From contig JAFEBM010000028.1 of assembly GCA_018242685.1 (NCBI GenBank), positions 1 to 52,189 of the forward strand: DNA of 52,189 nucleotides, given 5' to 3'. Position numbers and translations under genes: made by a program. Numbering within the stretch: position 1 is the first letter of the stretch; each line of letters opens with the position of its first letter. Origin of the DNA: Nitrospira sp. (GTDB taxonomy: Bacteria; Nitrospirota; Nitrospiria; Nitrospirales; Nitrospiraceae). This document shows positions 23,771 to 32,154 of this stretch, in pieces. The notes below the pieces were generated by a model, which searched no databases, had not been told where the DNA came from, and saw only the letters and a program-made list of their open reading frames with translations.

Positions 23771-25296
23771 GCACCATGCACGCTACGCTGAGAGATTTGG
23801 GCATCCAAGCCGTGAATTCCGGTGGGAGTACCGGCAATAGCTGGTGGTCCGGTCGTAATGATGGATCTCTCCTCCCCTCGATCAATCCTTCAACCGGGGA
23901 GCAAATCGCCGGCGTCTATCCCTGTTCATCCGATGATTACCAGCGGATCGTGAAAGAGTCGGTTGAAGCGTTCCGTACCTGGAGGACGATTCCCGCCCCA
24001 AAGCGTGGCGAAATGGTCCGGCTGATCGGCCAGGCGTTACGGGAAAAGAAGGACCAATTGGGGACGCTGGTCTCGCTGGAAGTCGGCAAGATCAAGGCCG
24101 AGGGCGATGGTGAAGTGCAAGAGATGATCGATATGGCGGATTTTGCCGTCGGTCAATCCCGGATGCTCTACGGTGTCACGATGCAGTCCGAACGACCGGC
24201 CCACCGGATGAGCGAACAGTGGCATCCGTTGGGACCGGTCAGCGTCATCACGGCATTCAATTTCCCCGTGGCGGTGTGGGCCTGGAATGCCTTCATGGCC
24301 GCCATCGCGGGCGATACGGTCATCTGGAAGCCGTCGCCGAAGGCCCCGCTCTGCGCCGTCGCGGTGCAACAGATTTGTAATCGCGTGATGCAGCAACAGG
24401 GCTATTCCGGTATTTTCTCATTGTTTATCGCCGACCAACCGGCTCTTGCCGAGCAGATGGTGCAAGATGAGCGGTTGCCGCTTATCTCGTTTACCGGATC
24501 AGTGCCGGTCGGTCGAAGGGTCGCCGCTCTGGTCGGACAGCGATTAGGCCGAACTCTCCTCGAACTCAGCGGCAACAATGCCGTCATCGTCGATCAGACC
24601 GCGGACTTGGACATGGCCGTGCGCGCCATCCTATTCGGAGCCGTCGGAACCGCCGGGCAGCGATGCACGACGACGAGACGGCTGATCGTTCACGAGTCAC
24701 GCTACGAGGAATTGGTCGGCAGGCTCGTGAAGGCCTATGCCCAAGTACAGATCGGCAATCCGCTGGAAAAGGACGTGCTGTTGGGGCCGCTCATCGACCA
24801 CGTGGCCGTGGAGGGCTATCGCGCGGCCCTCGATGAAATCAAAAAGGAAGGCGGCGAGATTCTCTGCGGGGGACGTGTGTTGAACCGGCCCGGTTATTTT
24901 GTGGAACCGACGATCGTGCGAGCGAAAAACGAGTGGGCCATCGTGAAGCGCGAGACTTTCGCGCCTATTCTGTATGTCATGACGTTCCAAACCATAGATC
25001 AGGCCATTCAGATGCACAACGACGTCCCGCAAGGCCTCTCGTCGGCGATATTTTCGAACGATATGCGCCACGGCGAGCGCTTTCTCTCGGCGGCCGGCAG
25101 CGATTGCGGGATCGCCAACATCAATATTGGCACCTCTGGAGCCGAGATCGGCGGAGCATTTGGCGGAGAAAAGGAAACAGGCGGAGGGCGCGAAGCAGGA
25201 TCAGATTCCTGGAAGGCCTATATGCGCCGTCAGACCAACACGGTCAATTGGGGCACAGAGTTACCACTGGCCCAAGGGATTAAGTTCGGATCGTGA
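23767..25296 (+). CDS. ALDH7-type aldehyde dehydrogenase (2-aminoadipate semialdehyde dehydrogenase candidate)
   Basis: 509 residues from ATG 23767, four bases overlapping the upstream stop. Complete aldehyde dehydrogenase: ITAFNFPVAVWAWN and IWKPSPKAPL for the cofactor site, FTGSVPVGRRVA, the general base Glu in LLELSGNNA and nucleophile Cys in GTAGQRCTTTRR. The ALDH7A1 (antiquitin) class is indicated by WHPLGPVSVITAFNFPVAV and by GGAFGGEKETGGGREAGSDSWK near the end. These enzymes oxidise 2-aminoadipate 6-semialdehyde to 2-aminoadipate with NAD+, matching the product of the preceding gene. Cytoplasmic. Confidence 0.9.
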   Translation: MSTMHATLRDLGIQAVNSGGSTGNSWWSGRNDGSLLPSINPSTGEQIAGVYPCSSDDYQRIVKESVEAFRTWRTIPAPKRGEMVRLIGQALREKKDQLGTLVSLEVGKIKAEGDGEVQEMIDMADFAVGQSRMLYGVTMQSERPAHRMSEQWHPLGPVSVITAFNFPVAVWAWNAFMAAIAGDTVIWKPSPKAPLCAVAVQQICNRVMQQQGYSGIFSLFIADQPALAEQMVQDERLPLISFTGSVPVGRRVAALVGQRLGRTLLELSGNNAVIVDQTADLDMAVRAILFGAVGTAGQRCTTTRRLIVHESRYEELVGRLVKAYAQVQIGNPLEKDVLLGPLIDHVAVEGYRAALDEIKKEGGEILCGGRVLNRPGYFVEPTIVRAKNEWAIVKRETFAPILYVMTFQTIDQAIQMHNDVPQGLSSAIFSNDMRHGERFLSAAGSDCGIANINIGTSGAEIGGAFGGEKETGGGREAGSDSWKAYMRRQTNTVNWGTELPLAQGIKFGS

Positions 25297-25308
25297 ACGG
25301 AGCGCGCC

Positions 25309-25905
25309 ATGAATCAGGCACATGATCTCGATGATCTCATGGAAAAGATGGTTGGGGCCTATGTCGCTCGTAACCGGGCGGCAGGGGTCCTGAAAGTGAT
25401 GCTTGACGAGACCGGTATAGGTTTTTCGCCGGTCATTGACCATGTCACCATCCGGACGCTCGATATCGACCGTGGAGCTGAACCCTTCGTCAAGCTGGGC
25501 TATGCCTATGATGAAACCCTACAGTACGACGATTGGTACGCGAAGGTTTACCGCAAGGTTGGTTACCCTGCCCTCTTTGTCGACCAAGCCTATCCGGATG
25601 CACGAGGGAAGACCAGCATCATTCCAGGCTGGGTCAACAAATTCGGTGACAAGGTCTTTCACCATGTGGCCGTCCGGGTGGAGGATATCGAGCAGGCTGT
25701 CGCTCGGCTGCAGCAAAAAGGCGTGGTGTTCGCCGGCAAGATCGTCGGAGCTGCGGGTGGGCTGCTCAGGCAAATTTTTTCGGCACCGGAAACCGTCGAT
25801 GGACAGCCGTTCTCCGTTCTAGAGTTGGCCGAACGCCACCGAGGGTACCAGGGATTCCTCCCTCCTCAGGCCGACAGTCTGATGAAATCTTCTACCGGAC
25901 GCTAA
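25309..25905 (+). CDS. VOC-fold metal-dependent protein in the lysine/aminoadipate operon
   Basis: 198 residues, starting 13 bp after the aldehyde dehydrogenase with a GGAG site. Two beta-alpha-beta-beta-beta modules of the vicinal oxygen chelate superfamily are visible: one opens with VIDHVTIRTLDIDRG (His about residue 45), the second with VFHHVAVRVEDIEQAV (His about residue 122) and closes with FSVLELAERH, giving His/His/Glu metal ligands. A conserved YDDWYAKVYRK and GYPALFVDQAYPD lie between. Substrate unknown; location suggests a step on aminoadipate or 2-oxoadipate, and the VOC-derived HglS/DUF1338 2-oxoadipate enzymes are a possible analogy. Its stop overlaps the convergent DUF202 gene by four bases. 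Confidence 0.75.
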   Translation: MNQAHDLDDLMEKMVGAYVARNRAAGVLKVMLDETGIGFSPVIDHVTIRTLDIDRGAEPFVKLGYAYDETLQYDDWYAKVYRKVGYPALFVDQAYPDARGKTSIIPGWVNKFGDKVFHHVAVRVEDIEQAVARLQQKGVVFAGKIVGAAGGLLRQIFSAPETVDGQPFSVLELAERHRGYQGFLPPQADSLMKSSTGR

Positions 25906-26186
25906 ACCGCTTTGTCGACTTGAGAACCGAATGCCTGCACGATCATGGTCTTGACCGCCATGAAGCGGCGCAAACCCAACGCGAAGCACACCGTTCCGGT
26001 CGCTAACGACAACCCGCCCAATGCCTGCATATACGGATGGTCCAACAACCACATGGCCGGCACCCCGACAATCACAAAACCTAGCGCAGTTCTGATATAG
26101 GCCAGCAACGTCCGTTCATTGGCCAACTCGGTCCTTTGTCGGGACAACTGATTTCGAAGCTGTTCGTCCACTGTTTTCCCTCTCAT
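25902..26186 (-). CDS. DUF202 (YidH type) small membrane protein
   Basis: About 94 residues from ATG 26186; a GTG at 26171 with GAGAGGG in front is another possible start. The signature LANERTLLAYIRTALGF of DUF202 is present, followed by three hydrophobic segments (FVIVGVPAMWLL, LGGLSLATGTVCFALGL and part of the first). Function of the family is not established. Ends convergently on the VOC gene, stops overlapping. Confidence 0.8.
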   Translation of the reverse strand: MRGKTVDEQLRNQLSRQRTELANERTLLAYIRTALGFVIVGVPAMWLLDHPYMQALGGLSLATGTVCFALGLRRFMAVKTMIVQAFGSQVDKAV

Positions 26187-26323
26187 GTTCTTATAACACA
26201 CCCCTCACGCGCCGACGCAAAAAGGTGCGGCTCTAAAGTCATGGGGTTCCGCGTTCGGTGTGGATGCTTACAATAGCGACAGTCTGCGTCAGCTAGGACA
26301 AGCTGTCTCGAAGGGTTTCTGGA

Positions 26324-27928
26324 CTATCCCATTTCACGCAGGTCGTGATTGGGATTCCGATCACGTGCGATGGTTTTCATGAGTTGATCGCCGAAAAGGA
26401 CGACGACTCGACCCCGTTGGTCCTTCACCATCATCGAGGCCGACGGTGACTTGAAGGTAGAGGGATCCCCATCCAACCACGCGCTGCAAGTAAAGGGCAG
26501 CGCATCCATAATGGTTTCTACTCGGTACTCATGGCGTAGTCGGTATTGCAGCACATCGAACTGGAGCCGACCGACCGCTGCAATCAGGGCTTCCTGATCA
26601 TTGAGACTTCGCATGATCTGCACCGTGCCCTCTTGCGCCATTTGGAACAGGCCCTTGTCGAACGCCTTGCGTTTACCGACATCCGATGGCCTGAGGCGTG
26701 CAAAAAGTTCAGGCTGGAACTGTGGCAGAGGCTTGAAATTAAACCCTCCGGTCAATGAAACCGTATCACCGATGGCGAAAATCCCGGGATTGATAATCCC
26801 GATGATATCGCCGGGATAGGCTTCTTCGACCGTACTGCGTTCCTGCGCCACCAGACTATGTGGTCTCGCCAGTCGAATATCGCGACCCAGCCGGTGATGT
26901 TTCACCACCATGTCGCGCTCGAAACGTCCGGAGCAGACACGAATGAAGGCCGTGCTGTCACGATGCTTGGGGTTCATATTGGCTTGCAGCTTGAACACGT
27001 AGGCGCTGAACGGCATGTTCGTCGGGTTGATGAACAGTTCGGAGCCGTCATCGCTGTCGGCAGGCCGCATACCGGGACTTGGCGCCAGATCCACAAACGC
27101 ATCGAGAAAGCTTTCAATGCCAAAATTCGTGAGCGCAGACGCGAAAAAGACCGGGGTGACTTTACCTTGGAGGAACTGCTCTCGCGTGAAGGGATTCCCG
27201 GCGATTTCCAAGAGATCGAGATCATGGTGCACCTGCATCATCGTCTCTTGTGAGATCCGGCTGCGTGAGCCGATCTCTGCCAGCGGCAATGTGTCCGTGT
27301 CGACTTTGGTCGCTCCGCCACGCATGGTTTTGCTGAACAGCTGCACCCGGCTGTCGGCACGGCCGACAATACCTACGAAGTCACTGCCTGACCCGATCGG
27401 CCAGTTGATCGCGCTGGCGTGAATATCCAATGCCTGTTCCACTTCGGTCATCAGGTCGAGCGGTGGGCGCCCCGGCAGGTCCATTTTGTTGATCAACGTC
27501 AGGACAGGGATCCGACGCATGCGGCACACGGCGAACAGTTTGCGTGTCTGGGTTTCCACGCCTTTGGCTGCATCGATGACCATGATGGCACTGTCTGCGG
27601 CCGTCAAGGTGCGATACGTATCTTCGGAGAAATCTTGATGGCCGGGCGTATCCAACAAGTTCACCACGGCGTCTTTATAGGGAAACTGCATGGCCGATGC
27701 TGTGATGGAAATGCCTCGTTCCTGTTCCATTCCCATCCAATCCGAGGCGGTGGTCTTGCCGCCCTTGCGCCCACGCACCATGCCTGCTGTTCGGATCAGC
27801 CCGGAGTACAAGAGAAGCTTTTCGGTCAACGTCGTTTTACCGGCGTCCGGATGGCTGATAATGGCAAAGGTGCGCCTCCGTGCGATGGCGGCGGCAAGTT
27901 CGCTGAGTGAAGTCGTTTCAGTCGTCAT
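26324..27928 (-). CDS. prfC: Peptide chain release factor 3 (RF3)
   Basis: 534 residues, full length. GTPase motifs: SHPDAGKTTLTEKLLLYSG (G1), RGISITASAMQF (G2), LLDTPGHQDFSEDTYRTL (G3) and LINKMDLPGR (G4). The RF3-specific insertion and domain II follow, ending in the conserved QYRLRHEYRVE-type C-terminal domain. RF3 uses GTP to remove RF1/RF2 from the ribosome after peptide release. The gene stands alone; the 122 bp behind it (26202-26323) show no clear terminator. Confidence 0.97.
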   Translation of the reverse strand: MTTETTSLSELAAAIARRRTFAIISHPDAGKTTLTEKLLLYSGLIRTAGMVRGRKGGKTTASDWMGMEQERGISITASAMQFPYKDAVVNLLDTPGHQDFSEDTYRTLTAADSAIMVIDAAKGVETQTRKLFAVCRMRRIPVLTLINKMDLPGRPPLDLMTEVEQALDIHASAINWPIGSGSDFVGIVGRADSRVQLFSKTMRGGATKVDTDTLPLAEIGSRSRISQETMMQVHHDLDLLEIAGNPFTREQFLQGKVTPVFFASALTNFGIESFLDAFVDLAPSPGMRPADSDDGSELFINPTNMPFSAYVFKLQANMNPKHRDSTAFIRVCSGRFERDMVVKHHRLGRDIRLARPHSLVAQERSTVEEAYPGDIIGIINPGIFAIGDTVSLTGGFNFKPLPQFQPELFARLRPSDVGKRKAFDKGLFQMAQEGTVQIMRSLNDQEALIAAVGRLQFDVLQYRLRHEYRVETIMDALPFTCSAWLDGDPSTFKSPSASMMVKDQRGRVVVLFGDQLMKTIARDRNPNHDLREMG

Positions 27929-28070
27929 GGTGCGAAGTCCGGCATACCAGATCGTGTTAAGCGAGAGATGATTCTCACGCGGTGAGTGGGTCGAGTCGTT
28001 GAGTCAGTCCGGTTGATTCGAGTTCGAACAACGACTGGAATGTTCTTGAACCTGCTCCTGACTCCGTTGC

Positions 28071-28595
28071 TCAGCGGGAATCCGAGTCCAGCGCATAACC
28101 AGCCCGCTCCAACGCACGATGGACTGCACTAAGGACAGCCGCAGTATCAGAGTGCGGAAGCACCGCCACCTTCGGGGTAGCGCGAAGCCTGGTCACCAGT
28201 TGGTCGGCTTCGGCCGCTGCTAATCTATCACAGATGTCATACCAGCCGTCAGGGCTTTCCTCAGCGAGGTTATGCTGCTCCAAGATCCTACACAGCGTGG
28301 CTACGATGAGAGTTGTAGGAGTCGGCATGAGTAAGGCTGCAAGGGCTCCATGATCGAGCCGAAGCTTTGCTGCAATCGAAAGCGGCTTTCCTCCGTTCCA
28401 GCGCTGCGCCGCCGGCAGAAGGATCTTCTCCTCCATGCCGATGTGTCGGAGCAGTCCCGCTCGAAAGTGATCGTACGCTTCCCGCGCCACATGGTCTGCG
28501 GAAGCACATGCTGTCTGAAGAAGTTGCTCTAAGCACCGGTGATCCTCTGCGAGAAAGCGTGTGACGGGCCCTGGTTCATATCCTCGTGGTTGCAT
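28071..28595 (-). CDS. Hemerythrin-like HHE-domain protein
   Basis: About 174 residues from ATG 28595 (TTG 28610 possible). Four helices carry the diiron ligands: LAEDHRCLEQLL, HFRAGLLRHIGMEEKILLPAA, LRLDHGALAALL and LEQHNLAEE, i.e. the His/Glu set of the HHE fold. Such proteins bind O2 or NO or protect and repair iron centres. The last 50 residues after the helix bundle are unassigned. No ribosome site is evident. Single gene between prfC and small membrane genes. Confidence 0.85.
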   Translation of the reverse strand: MQPRGYEPGPVTRFLAEDHRCLEQLLQTACASADHVAREAYDHFRAGLLRHIGMEEKILLPAAQRWNGGKPLSIAAKLRLDHGALAALLMPTPTTLIVATLCRILEQHNLAEESPDGWYDICDRLAAAEADQLVTRLRATPKVAVLPHSDTAAVLSAVHRALERAGYALDSDSR

Positions 28596-28878
28596 CACCG
28601 TTTCGAACAAGAGAGCTGTTTACCCGACAGAGGGATCTCACACCATCGCCTGAGGATATCCATGACGGATTCGAATGAAAAACGCAAGATGTCGGTTGGC
28701 ACAGAACCGACTGTGGATCTACTCCAAGCACTACAAAAACTTAGGTGACAGGGCTGAGTCCAAGCGGAGGAATATACTCGATGTCACGGCATCGAAAGCG
28801 CTGCGATGATCCTTGACAGTGGGAGGTACGTCGAACACGACTATTGATTATGCGGCTTCATGGAGCCTTGTCGCCACG

Positions 28879-29028
28879 TTATCCCTGCAAGCTGTTTTCT
28901 ACGGCCTCTTGCTCCGTTCCAAAAAGCCAGATGATCACCTTCCCTATGCAAGTGGCAAGTCCCACAACTATTAAACCGATAACCACGATGATTCCGATGC
29001 CGAGCCAACTTTCGGACGTAGCGAACAT
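28879..29028 (-). CDS. Small single-pass membrane protein
   Basis: A 49-residue frame (MFATSESWLG... start) from ATG 29028 with AAGGG six bases upstream. One membrane helix (about residues 10-36, GIGIIVVIGLIVVGLATCIGK) is followed by a short tail with FGTEQEAVENSLQG. The helix, the ribosome site and two more small membrane genes next to it support it as real. No family recognised. Confidence 0.6.
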   Translation of the reverse strand: MFATSESWLGIGIIVVIGLIVVGLATCIGKVIIWLFGTEQEAVENSLQG

Positions 29029-29093
29029 GGGTATCCCTTGAGCAACGACTTATCGTCATGGATTGTACACTCTGTCGGAGAAAGAAGAAACTT

Positions 29094-29294
29094 TCAGTGC
29101 CACACAGCTTGTGCATAGACCGTCAAGGCGGAGATGAGGAGGATCGTCAGGGCGCCGAAGAAGGAGGCGACGAGCGAGAACGGACCGTACCGTTGGAACT
29201 GAGATCGTCGAGTCTGCGGGAACCGCATGAGACAAAACGTCACGAATGATGCGCAGGCCCCGATCAATGCCAGCAGAGTTTGATCAGCTTCCAT
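29094..29294 (-). CDS. Small two-pass membrane protein
   Basis: 66 residues. GGGAGGG lies nine bases before ATG 29294. Two hydrophobic segments (LLALIGACASFVTFCLM and FSLVASFFGALTILLISALTV) are joined by a basic loop RFPQTRRSQFQRYG, suggesting both ends face outward. 20 bp separates it from the gene upstream, so they are probably co-transcribed. No family recognised. Confidence 0.6.
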   Translation of the reverse strand: MEADQTLLALIGACASFVTFCLMRFPQTRRSQFQRYGPFSLVASFFGALTILLISALTVYAQAVWH

Positions 29295-29314
29295 CGTGTC
29301 GGCCCTCCCATGAC

Positions 29315-29623
29315 TTAATCCAAAAAATGTGCAAGCCCTACACCACCGGCCAGTAGGAAGATCAGCCAGCGAAGCAGCCCTTCTCGCGCATCTGCGTGAG
29401 CTTCGTCGATTTGATTCTTGAGGGCCGGCTGTGATCGGAGAAATGTATCGATCAAGTCCGTGGCTTCGGTTACACCAATGTTCTGCTCAAGACAAACCAG
29501 CTGGATAGCTTCAGTAACTTGGCCTTTCCAAAGTGCAGCCACAGCCGATTGCGAGAGTGCGGGGGACAGCGGGGGAGCCGTCCGAGCGTCAGAGATTGGA
29601 GACTGAAGAGATGAAAGAGGCAT
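29315..29623 (-). CDS. Small protein with C-terminal membrane anchor
   Basis: About 102 residues from ATG 29623 (an upstream start at 29635 is possible). A soluble helical part with AVAALWKGQVTEAIQLVCLEQNIGVTEATDLIDTFL is followed by a hydrophobic tail RWLIFLLAGGVGLAHFLD, i.e. a tail-anchored topology. First gene of a run of three small membrane-associated genes on the minus strand. No family recognised. Confidence 0.55.
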   Translation of the reverse strand: MPLSSLQSPISDARTAPPLSPALSQSAVAALWKGQVTEAIQLVCLEQNIGVTEATDLIDTFLRSQPALKNQIDEAHADAREGLLRWLIFLLAGGVGLAHFLD

Positions 29624-29896
29624 AGGCTGAAACACAGCCTAGCACCATCCTTCGAGCAGTCGAAGAAAAACCGAAGAATTGACGAATGAGAAACTCGCAA
29701 CATCCCTCGGAGTCCGGCTGCGTCTTTCACGGGCCGGTTCTCTCCGTAAGCATGCAATCGATCACCGCATGAGATCGAGGCGTTGCCGTATCGCCTCTAC
29801 TGTTGTAGAGAATCGAGCCGGCCAGTCATTTGGTTTTAAACGGCACATGGCCCCCCTATGCCTTGGAACCAACTCAAAACGAACGTTGGTAGTCGG

Positions 29897-30280
29897 TCAA
29901 ACAGCAGACAGGTGGCGTTCACTGCGAAACGCGGCCGTACTGTGGGAAGGCGCTAATCCCTGTTCTTGTTGTCGACGGAAGGCGGATATGGCGATTACTT
30001 TCTCAATGTGTGTCAGACCGGGAACTTGAGAAGCGACTCGTTCGAACTCAAGCAAAGTCACTTGCTTCTGACGGAAGAGCGATAGAATAAATGGTCTCCA
30101 GACCGGCTCAAAGTCATGAAACCACCAGCCTGGCGCCGTCTCCCCTTCCGGAAATCTCATGGAGGACACCGGTAAAGCCTGACGCTGTGTCATTGGGGGA
30201 CGGTCCAACTCATGTTGATGGTGCGTATCCGTCGGTCGATGCAGAATAAAGATTTGCTCTTTCCGCGTTACGTTGTTCAC
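29897..30280 (-). CDS. Hypothetical protein
   Basis: 127 residues from GTG 30280, which has GAGG five bases upstream; the frame is open to 30307. Soluble, with the stretch PGWWFHDFEPVWRPFILSLFRQKQVTLLEFERVASQVPGL and a helical end. No domain recognised. It is the nearest gene downstream of the AT-rich palindrome region, and would be its likeliest regulatory target. Confidence 0.5.
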   Translation of the reverse strand: MNNVTRKEQIFILHRPTDTHHQHELDRPPMTQRQALPVSSMRFPEGETAPGWWFHDFEPVWRPFILSLFRQKQVTLLEFERVASQVPGLTHIEKVIAISAFRRQQEQGLAPSHSTAAFRSERHLSAV

Positions 30281-31059
30281 AATTTCCTCGCCACGCCGAG
30301 CGCGCACATCGAATTATTCTAAATTCATAAGCAATTGAGATGCCACAAACATAATGTTTTTATTTGATAATGTGTTGCGAAATATTTTGCCAATGGTGAG
30401 TAGAATCATTGTATGAAATCGTACGCACTTGTATTATTCTGGAACACTGATTTCAGCTAAGGTAATCTTCTCTCTTCTCGCTGCCTACGCTGTTCATTCC
30501 AAAAAAATACCGAATTGACGGGAGTTTTTAAAACCTGACGCTCGTTTTTCAGCGGGCTTGATGAATATAATTTGACGCAATGTGTTCTATTATTAGACAC
30601 ATTGAGTAAAGTTTTTGAAATGGACACAGCAGCCTGCTACAGGTTGATTTGATAAAATCATACGAAATATCTTGAAGGTCTCCAAGATATTTCGGCATTA
30701 TCTTTTCTCTTTATGGTGTTTCATGATGAAACACTTCTTCGATATACCCCTACTCACCGGTTGAACTTTTTCAAGCACGAACGGATGTGGTCGTTCGCTT
30801 CCGGATGTACGTACTGATCCATCCCGTTGAAGGCCTGCGCGGTTATTTTATATTGCCGACACAGATCGTCACCAAAAGGAACAGACAACCTGCGCCTCAG
30901 AAAATTTCGACCATTTCATCGATCCGCTCCGTCATCGAGGGTCACCGAAGCTGCGATCGAATTACATGGTTCACTTGTCGGCGTGTTCAGGGGAGATGCC
31001 ATAAGACGAGGAAAGGATATTTTTCACGAAAGAGGCTCATTCATAACGAAACAGTTCTG
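30281..31059. other. AT-rich non-coding stretch
   Basis: About 780 bp with no convincing gene, clearly more AT-rich than the rest of the window up to about 30780. Open frames near 30787-31164 have no ribosome site, no recognisable domain and run into the antisense of the enhancer-binding protein gene, so I do not call them. The stretch holds five inverted repeats, listed separately. Promoter-like text TTGGCA...TTATCA occurs on the minus strand near 30370-30400, weak. Confidence 0.6.
30578..30734. repeat. Array of five different inverted repeats
   Basis: In order: CAATGTGT/ACACATTG (30578-30604), AGCAGcCTGCT (30628-30638), TGATTTgataAAATCA (30645-30660), CGAAATATCTTG/CAAGATATTTCG with an 8-base loop (30663-30694) and GTGTTTCATgATGAAACAC (30716-30734). 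All arms are perfect. The fourth is followed on the plus strand by a T-rich run (ttatcttttctcttt) and could terminate; the fifth has the compact symmetry of a dimeric repressor operator. Confidence 0.65.
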
Positions 31060-32154
31060 TTAGACCGATTGAGGGAGCCGATATACCGGTTTCAGGGGAA
31101 GGTCCATCAGTGTAGCTTCATGTGGTATCTCGCCTCCGCTTTCCTCGGCGGAGAATTGTGCTGATTTTTTGGTCTTGGGTTTGGAGCGTAAGGAAAGCGG
31201 AGTCGCGGCGGGCACAAGCTTTTCGAGCCCATAGGCTCGCAGCTTTCGGTACAATGTCGAGCGGCTCACCTCCAAATCTCTGGCCATCCGGGTCAAGTTC
31301 CCTCGGTGTAAGCTGATCGCCTTCACCAGCAACTCCATCTCAATCCGGCGGTGAGCCGCTCGCAGAGAGTCCAGTGAATCCACTGTTTGGAGTTCCTCGG
31401 CGGCCAGATCCAAATCATGCGGAGTAATCTCCATCCCTTCCGCCATGACTACGGCGCGCCGGACTCGATTGCTGAGCTCCCGCACATTTCCTGGCCAGGA
31501 ATAGGCACGCAGCGAATCGACGGCCTGCGGCGTATAGCCGCAGATCGTCTTGCGATAAGTCACGGCGGCCTGCTTGAGAAAGATCATGGCCATGAGCAAG
31601 GTGTCCTGGCCCCGGTCGCGCAGCGGTGGCAGATGAATATGTAACACGCCGAGCCTATAATAGAGATCCTCTCGAAAGAGGTTCTTGTCGATCGCCGTTT
31701 TCAGATCGACATTGGTCGCGGCAAGGATACGCGCATCGATATGGAGCGTCTCCTGTCCCCCGACCCGCTCGAATGTGCCCTCTTGTAAAAACCGAAGCAG
31801 CTTCACCTGAAGGGCCGGCAATAGATCGCCGACTTCATCAAGAAATAATGTGCCGCCTGCCGCCGCTTCTAGTTTGCCCTTCTTTTGTTGGACGGCCCCG
31901 GTGAAGGCCCCGCGTTCATGACCGAACAGTTCCGATTCCAACAAGGTTTCCGGGATGGCTCCGCAATTGATCGGTACGAACGGCCCGTGCTTTCGGAGGC
32001 TTCGCTCATGGATCGCTTGCGCGGTCAACTCCTTGCCGGTGCCCGTCTCGCCGGTAATGAGCACCGGCATTTCTGTGGTGGCCACCTTGCGGACCAAGTC
32101 AAAGACTGCGCAGATGGCGGGGCTCGCTCCCACCATTTCATCCACGGTTCCCAC
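31060..32154 (-). CDS. Sigma54-dependent enhancer-binding protein without receiver domain
   Basis: 364 residues from GTG 32154, chosen because AGGGAGG lies five bases upstream (GTG 32160 would sit directly on it). The AAA+ domain begins almost at the N-terminus: Walker A GETGTGKE (about 35-42), the sigma54-contacting GAFTGA loop (about 82-87), and Walker B GGTLFLDEV. A Fis-type helix-turn-helix follows (GNLTRMARDLEVSRSTLYRKL, about 285-305), then a 55-residue basic tail. The core resembles PrsR/NtrC-class regulators but lacks any N-terminal receiver or GAF domain, as in PspF, so control would come from a partner protein or from expression level. No gene for such a partner adjoins it. Confidence 0.9.
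   Translation of the reverse strand: MGTVDEMVGASPAICAVFDLVRKVATTEMPVLITGETGTGKELTAQAIHERSLRKHGPFVPINCGAIPETLLESELFGHERGAFTGAVQQKKGKLEAAAGGTLFLDEVGDLLPALQVKLLRFLQEGTFERVGGQETLHIDARILAATNVDLKTAIDKNLFREDLYYRLGVLHIHLPPLRDRGQDTLLMAMIFLKQAAVTYRKTICGYTPQAVDSLRAYSWPGNVRELSNRVRRAVVMAEGMEITPHDLDLAAEELQTVDSLDSLRAAHRRIEMELLVKAISLHRGNLTRMARDLEVSRSTLYRKLRAYGLEKLVPAATPLSLRSKPKTKKSAQFSAEESGGEIPHEATLMDLPLKPVYRLPQSV

Noticed and set aside
28000..28060. ggttgattcgagttcgaac stretch resembling a tRNA T-arm
   Set aside because: No acceptor or anticodon stem can be built around it; no tRNA gene found in the window.
28662..28748. A 28-codon frame starting MTDSNEKRKMSV with a GAGG upstream
   Set aside because: Too short and without any fold or conservation evidence to call it a gene.
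30365..30400. Sigma54-like promoter (TTGGCA...TTCGCAA) on the minus strand
   Set aside because: GG and GC are 11 bases apart where sigma54 promoters need 10.
30716..30734. NifA-type upstream activator site TGT-N10-ACA
   Set aside because: The spacing inside GTGTTTCATgATGAAACAC is 11, not 10, and no nif genes are present.
30787..31164. Open frames of 78 and 125 codons on the plus strand beside the palindrome array
   Set aside because: No ribosome site or recognisable domain, and the longer one runs antisense into the end of the enhancer-binding protein gene.
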